A stretch of DNA of 64,000 bases. Source: an uncultured Prevotella sp. GTDB lineage: Bacteria; Bacteroidota; Bacteroidia; Bacteroidales; Bacteroidaceae. The notes under the pieces were generated by a model. That model had not been told where the DNA came from. It worked only from the letters and a program-made list of their open reading frames with translations, and did not search any database. The DNA lies in the NCBI GenBank assembly GCA_946614435.1, contig CAMOGW010000003.1:1-64000 (forward strand), in the 5' to 3' direction. Shown here one piece after another: positions 62,101 to 64,000 of this stretch (within the stretch, counting starts at the first letter, position 1; the number at the start of each line of letters is the position of its first letter). The translations under genes and the position numbers were made by a program.

Positions 62101-62521
62101 AGAACCAGAATGTGTCGCTAAAGGTGTAGATAAGTGCTCCTACCAGTCCGCTGGCCTCGATGGCAATGAGCTTGCCAGTGGTGAGCTCGCTCCAGTTGTC
62201 GATGAGCAGGCGGCGTGTCAGGTGCGTGATGCTCCAGAAGAGGAACAGGATGCACGTGGCTGAGAGCAGGGCGCTCATGGTGTTGACCCAGTAGGCCACT
62301 TGCGTGGCATCTGAGGCAAACTGTGAGAACAAGTTGGCGGTGAGCATGAAAAAAGGTGCACCAGGCGGGTGACCGACTTCGAGCCTGTAGCCCGTGGTGA
62401 TAAACTCGGGACAGTCCCAGAACGAGGCTGTCGGTTCGATAGTGGAGCAATAGACAAAGGCTGCAATTAGGAAGGTTAGCCAGCCTACCACGTTGTCCAC
62501 AATGCGGTACTGTTTCATCAA
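59159..62521 (-). CDS. DUF2723 membrane protein (TMEM260/O-mannosyltransferase-like)
   Basis: This 1120-aa protein has about a dozen membrane helices in the first 700 residues and a periplasmic C-terminal part. The N-terminus (CSTIEPTASFWDCPEFITTGYRLEVGHPPGAPFFML, about 25-60) is the conserved DUF2723 region with the D/E pair expected of GT-C glycosyltransferases. A long loop (GDYLGRDQYGQRPLFYGQAYTSQVA) and the RERDYAYAGSFYAFAIW motif are also family marks. The C-terminal 150 residues contain TPR-like helices. The family links to protein O-glycosylation in Bacteroidetes; the exact substrate is inferred. An alternative start is the next ATG (62518). Confidence 0.9.
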   Translation of the reverse strand: MMKQYRIVDNVVGWLTFLIAAFVYCSTIEPTASFWDCPEFITTGYRLEVGHPPGAPFFMLTANLFSQFASDATQVAYWVNTMSALLSATCILFLFWSITHLTRRLLIDNWSELTTGKLIAIEASGLVGALIYTFSDTFWFSAVEGEVYAYSSAFTAVVFWLILKWEDHADEPHSDRWLVLIMYMTGLSIGVHLLNLLCLPAIVLVYYYKRFPNANLKGSCIALLISFVLVAAVLYGVVPGIITVGGWFELFFVNTLGMPFNTGEYIYIALLVAAVIWAVYETQTSRPSAPDNEVPQNWKRQNIATLLAIGMLGIPFYGYGWTAAAIGIVVLGLLWFVLNRTYKKAPLVSARFKNTMLLCMLMLMIGYSTYAVIVIRSSANPPMDQNSPEDIFTLGDYLGRDQYGQRPLFYGQAYTSQVALDKEGGYCKPRMTTGKPVWQRREKASEEEKDSYFVVRTKDEYIYAQNMLFPRMWSSQHAGQYESWMGGNISGTEVPYDRCGENIMVKVPSQWDNLMFFFSYQCNWMYWRYFLWNFAGRQNDIQGHGEPEHGNWLTGISFIDNLRLGDQSKMPDELTNNKGHNVFYCLPLLLGLLGLVWQSVFRGQKGVKQFWVVFFLFFMTGLAIVIYLNQTPMQPRERDYAYAGSFYAFAIWCGMGVAALCDWLSRVTKKESIALISLISLICLIIPLQMASQTWDDHDRSGRYTCRDFGQNYLMSLQQTGNPIIFTNGDNDTFPLWYNQDTEGVRTDARVCNLSYLQTDWYIDQMVRPAYDSPSLPITWKRLEYCAGTNEYVQIDPRLKQEVLSFYAENPQQARAQFGDEPFELKNILRYWVRSTNSDFHVIPTDTVYMTIDKEAVRKSGMMMQGDSIPDRMVISLKGKGALYKGDLMMLEMIANANWTRPIYVATTVGSENYMNLGDNFVQEGLANRITPFTTNVNGRVVPGMRNFDTEKTYDNVMHRFKFGGANTPGIYFDETVMRMCYTHRRLMAQLALHLVEEGQNEKAAEVLARAEQEFPQANVPHDYQGGSLDIIRSYVAIGQNDKAREILELMWEKSTQYVNYYCSLSPARFSAAQNDCMYHLYIMNHLADMASNIDEKLGSSYTNRLNELAGAYSARGGQF

Positions 62522-62553
62522 AAAGTTTTTTTTAACGTTAAAAAATCTGCGTG

Positions 62554-62561
62554 CAAAGGTA
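62554..62561 (-). promoter_or_regulatory. -7 box (TACCTTTG) of the DUF2723 gene
   Basis: Minus-strand TAnnTTTG 33-40 bp before the ATG. A tttaacgttaaa palindrome lies between. Confidence 0.6.
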
Positions 62562-62645
62562 GCAAATTTCAGTGAAGAATGTAAAGTGATGGGCCAAGTA
62601 TTTGTCTTGGCTTTACATTAATTAATAGAAAAAAGGCTAATTTTT

Positions 62646-63098
62646 TCAGATAAAAAGACTTGTGCCATACACCACGATGAAGTAGCGGAAGATTTTGCCC
62701 AGCGTGATGCTGATGATGGTGATGGGAATGTTGGCACGCATCAAGCCTAACAGGATGGAGATGGCAGTGCCCAGCAGGGGCATGAATGCGAAGAAGCCCA
62801 TCCACGCGCCTCGTCCGGCCACGAAGCGCTCGGCCTTGTCGAGGTCTTTCTTCTTGACGTGCAGGTATTTCTCAATCCACTCTAACTTGCCCATGTGCCC
62901 CACGAAATAATTGAACACCGAGCCCAGCGTATTGCCGAGGGTGCCGTAGAACATGAGCTGCCAAGGATCGAGCCCCGTCGCAATGAGCCCCACCATCACG
63001 GCCTCGCTCGAGAATGGGAAGAAGCTGCCTGCCAGAAAAGCTGCCAGCAGCATGCCGATGTAACCGTAACTGGTCAGAAGGTCAATAATCCACTCCAT
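62646..63098 (-). CDS. VTT-domain (DedA/YqaA-type) membrane protein
   Basis: This 150-aa inner-membrane protein has the short YqaA form of the VTT/SNARE-associated family, with about four membrane segments and a re-entrant loop. The conserved AGSFFPFSSEAVMVGLIATG (about 24-43) and GNTLGSVFNYFVGHMGK (about 55-71) are clear, as is GRGAWMGFFAFMPLLGTAISILLGLMR. Larger family members flip lipids such as undecaprenyl phosphate; that role is not shown for this short type. Its start overlaps the end of the upstream membrane-protein gene by 25 bp. Confidence 0.88.
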   Translation of the reverse strand: MEWIIDLLTSYGYIGMLLAAFLAGSFFPFSSEAVMVGLIATGLDPWQLMFYGTLGNTLGSVFNYFVGHMGKLEWIEKYLHVKKKDLDKAERFVAGRGAWMGFFAFMPLLGTAISILLGLMRANIPITIISITLGKIFRYFIVVYGTSLFI

Positions 63099-64000
63099 GA
63101 GGTGACGGGTGTTACGACGCGAACAGAAGAAACCGACTCATACAGGTTGAAGGCAATGACGGCAACCGTCAGAATGCAACTTGCGATGAAGGTCAGGTTG
63201 GTGATTCTTGAATGGGTGAGCGTGAAGAAATGGGCGACAAACGGACTGACGCAAATGAGGGCAATGCGCATCAACGGATCGTAGAACTGCGGATATGTCA
63301 ACATGAGAATAGCGACAGCCAGTGTGGTCCATGCAAAGAACTCATAGAGCTGACGAATGCGGATGCGGTCTTCGAAGCTGCGGCTCTTGAAGTGAAGGAA
63401 GGCGAGCACAAAAAGTATAAGAGTCAGTATGATGGTTAGCTTGTCGCCGAGCGAAAACAGCGTGTAATCGAATGTGTGACTGAAATCGCTCAATAGGGTG
63501 AAGTGGTCGATGACTTGGCCGAATCTTTCGTGATAGAGAATCCAGGGGATAGCGAACCAGTAGGGGGCAAAGAGGCCGAGTAGGGAGGCCATCCATGTGC
63601 GCAGGCTGAACGACTGCAACTGCGTGAGACTCAGCAGCCAGAAGAGTGGGACGAACAGGAATGACTGCACCCAGAACAGGCTCGCTATGCCAATAGACAG
63701 GTAGGCGTAGAACATCAACCCTGCTGCATCTGGACGCTGGTAGGTCTGAAACATCAGCAGCAACGATACGATGAAGCATAGCGTGACAACGGCTCCTGGC
63801 AGACTGCTGAAGTAAGCAGGGAAACAGGACGAAAACAGAAGAAAGACCGTTGTCACCATCCGGCTTCGCACGCGCAACAGGGCATTGTTGTTGCTCATCT
63901 CGACCATCAGGTAGGCTGAAGCTCCTAAAATGGCCAGCTGCACCCACCAGCGATGAGTCAACAATCCTGCTGCCAGCCATACGATGATGGTGACAATGGA
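63074..64000 (-). CDS. Multi-pass membrane protein, 5' end outside the window
   Basis: The frame is open to the last base of the window: the track's start at 63964 is an internal TTG, and 12 more codons (…VTIIVWLAAGLL) continue in frame to 64000, so the true start lies beyond. About 309 residues are visible, with eight to nine hydrophobic helices and few charged loops. I do not recognise the family; the pattern (YAYLSIGIASLFWVQSFLFVPLFWLLSLTQLQSFSLRTWMASLLGLF) recalls uncharacterised Bacteroidetes membrane proteins found next to yqaA-like genes. It overlaps the VTT gene by 25 bp, which implies coupling. Confidence 0.7.
   Translation of the reverse strand, partial: SIVTIIVWLAAGLLTHRWWVQLAILGASAYLMVEMSNNNALLRVRSRMVTTVFLLFSSCFPAYFSSLPGAVVTLCFIVSLLLMFQTYQRPDAAGLMFYAYLSIGIASLFWVQSFLFVPLFWLLSLTQLQSFSLRTWMASLLGLFAPYWFAIPWILYHERFGQVIDHFTLLSDFSHTFDYTLFSLGDKLTIILTLILFVLAFLHFKSRSFEDRIRIRQLYEFFAWTTLAVAILMLTYPQFYDPLMRIALICVSPFVAHFFTLTHSRITNLTFIASCILTVAVIAFNLYESVSSVRVVTPVTSWSGLLTF

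Noticed and set aside
1-64000. tRNA or rRNA genes
   Set aside because: Intergenic regions were read for cloverleaf-like sequences and conserved rRNA stretches; none was recognised.

Overview
The window looks like a chromosomal segment from a Bacteroidales bacterium, most likely a Prevotellaceae (Prevotella/Segatella/Xylanibacter type). The grounds are: promoters of the Bacteroidetes form (a TAnnTTTG -7 box, few Shine-Dalgarno sites), Bacteroidetes-restricted families (DUF5606, DUF4954, Bacteroidetes-type LptD, long NusB), large secreted proteins ending in type IX-like C-terminal sorting segments, and class I fumarase. No rRNA or tRNA gene and no CRISPR array was seen.

Layout. 1-9.5 kb is a defence-island-like accessory region. 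A five-gene minus-strand operon (unknown protein, sacsin-like ATPase with DUF3883, DUF2971 protein, NERD nuclease, CoiA-like protein) carries three separate PD-(D/E)XK-like motifs. It is followed by a decayed AlbA/Schlafen-type gene with an XRE regulator, and by a plus-strand RloA/RloB-like ATPase-TOPRIM pair. 9.7-13.1 kb is a conserved housekeeping operon read leftwards (nusB, yajC, ybbR-like, coaE, DUF5606), divergent from rplY-pth-hslR (13.3-14.9 kb). A TlpA-like thioredoxin lipo/periplasmic protein follows.

16-19.9 kb holds a candidate structured RNA or leader, a large secreted protein, a 52-aa acidic protein missing from the ORF track, and about 0.8 kb of hairpins and tandem repeats. 20-25 kb has queF, a lipoprotein, a carboxyltransferase whose C-terminal biotinyl-like domain lacks the usual AMKM lysine motif, and a HEPN-MNT-HD cluster. 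25-46.6 kb is a long plus-strand run: lptD, hflX, a DUF4954 protein, an M16 peptidase, an SNF2 helicase, fumarase, an M6 protease, nagB, a phenylacetate-CoA ligase-like protein and an S9 peptidase. 46.8-51.3 kb has an Ig-like secreted protein, a 53-aa protein and a TPR-AraC regulator. Then come an IS1380-family remnant, a Pif1/RecD-like helicase, a repeat-rich gap, a second copy of the 'large secreted protein plus tiny WDDED protein' cassette, and at the right edge a polysaccharide deacetylase, a DUF2723 membrane protein, a VTT-domain protein and a truncated membrane protein.

The best candidates for something undescribed are: the five-gene, three-nuclease-fold operon; the two cassettes pairing a sorting-domain protein with a ~53-aa protein ending in WDDED; two related loci that combine nested GGAGCAGATG palindromes with degenerate 22-bp arrays; and a 72-bp repeat that has inserted in frame into a coding sequence. 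All functional statements are from reading the sequence and from family knowledge; no database search was run.
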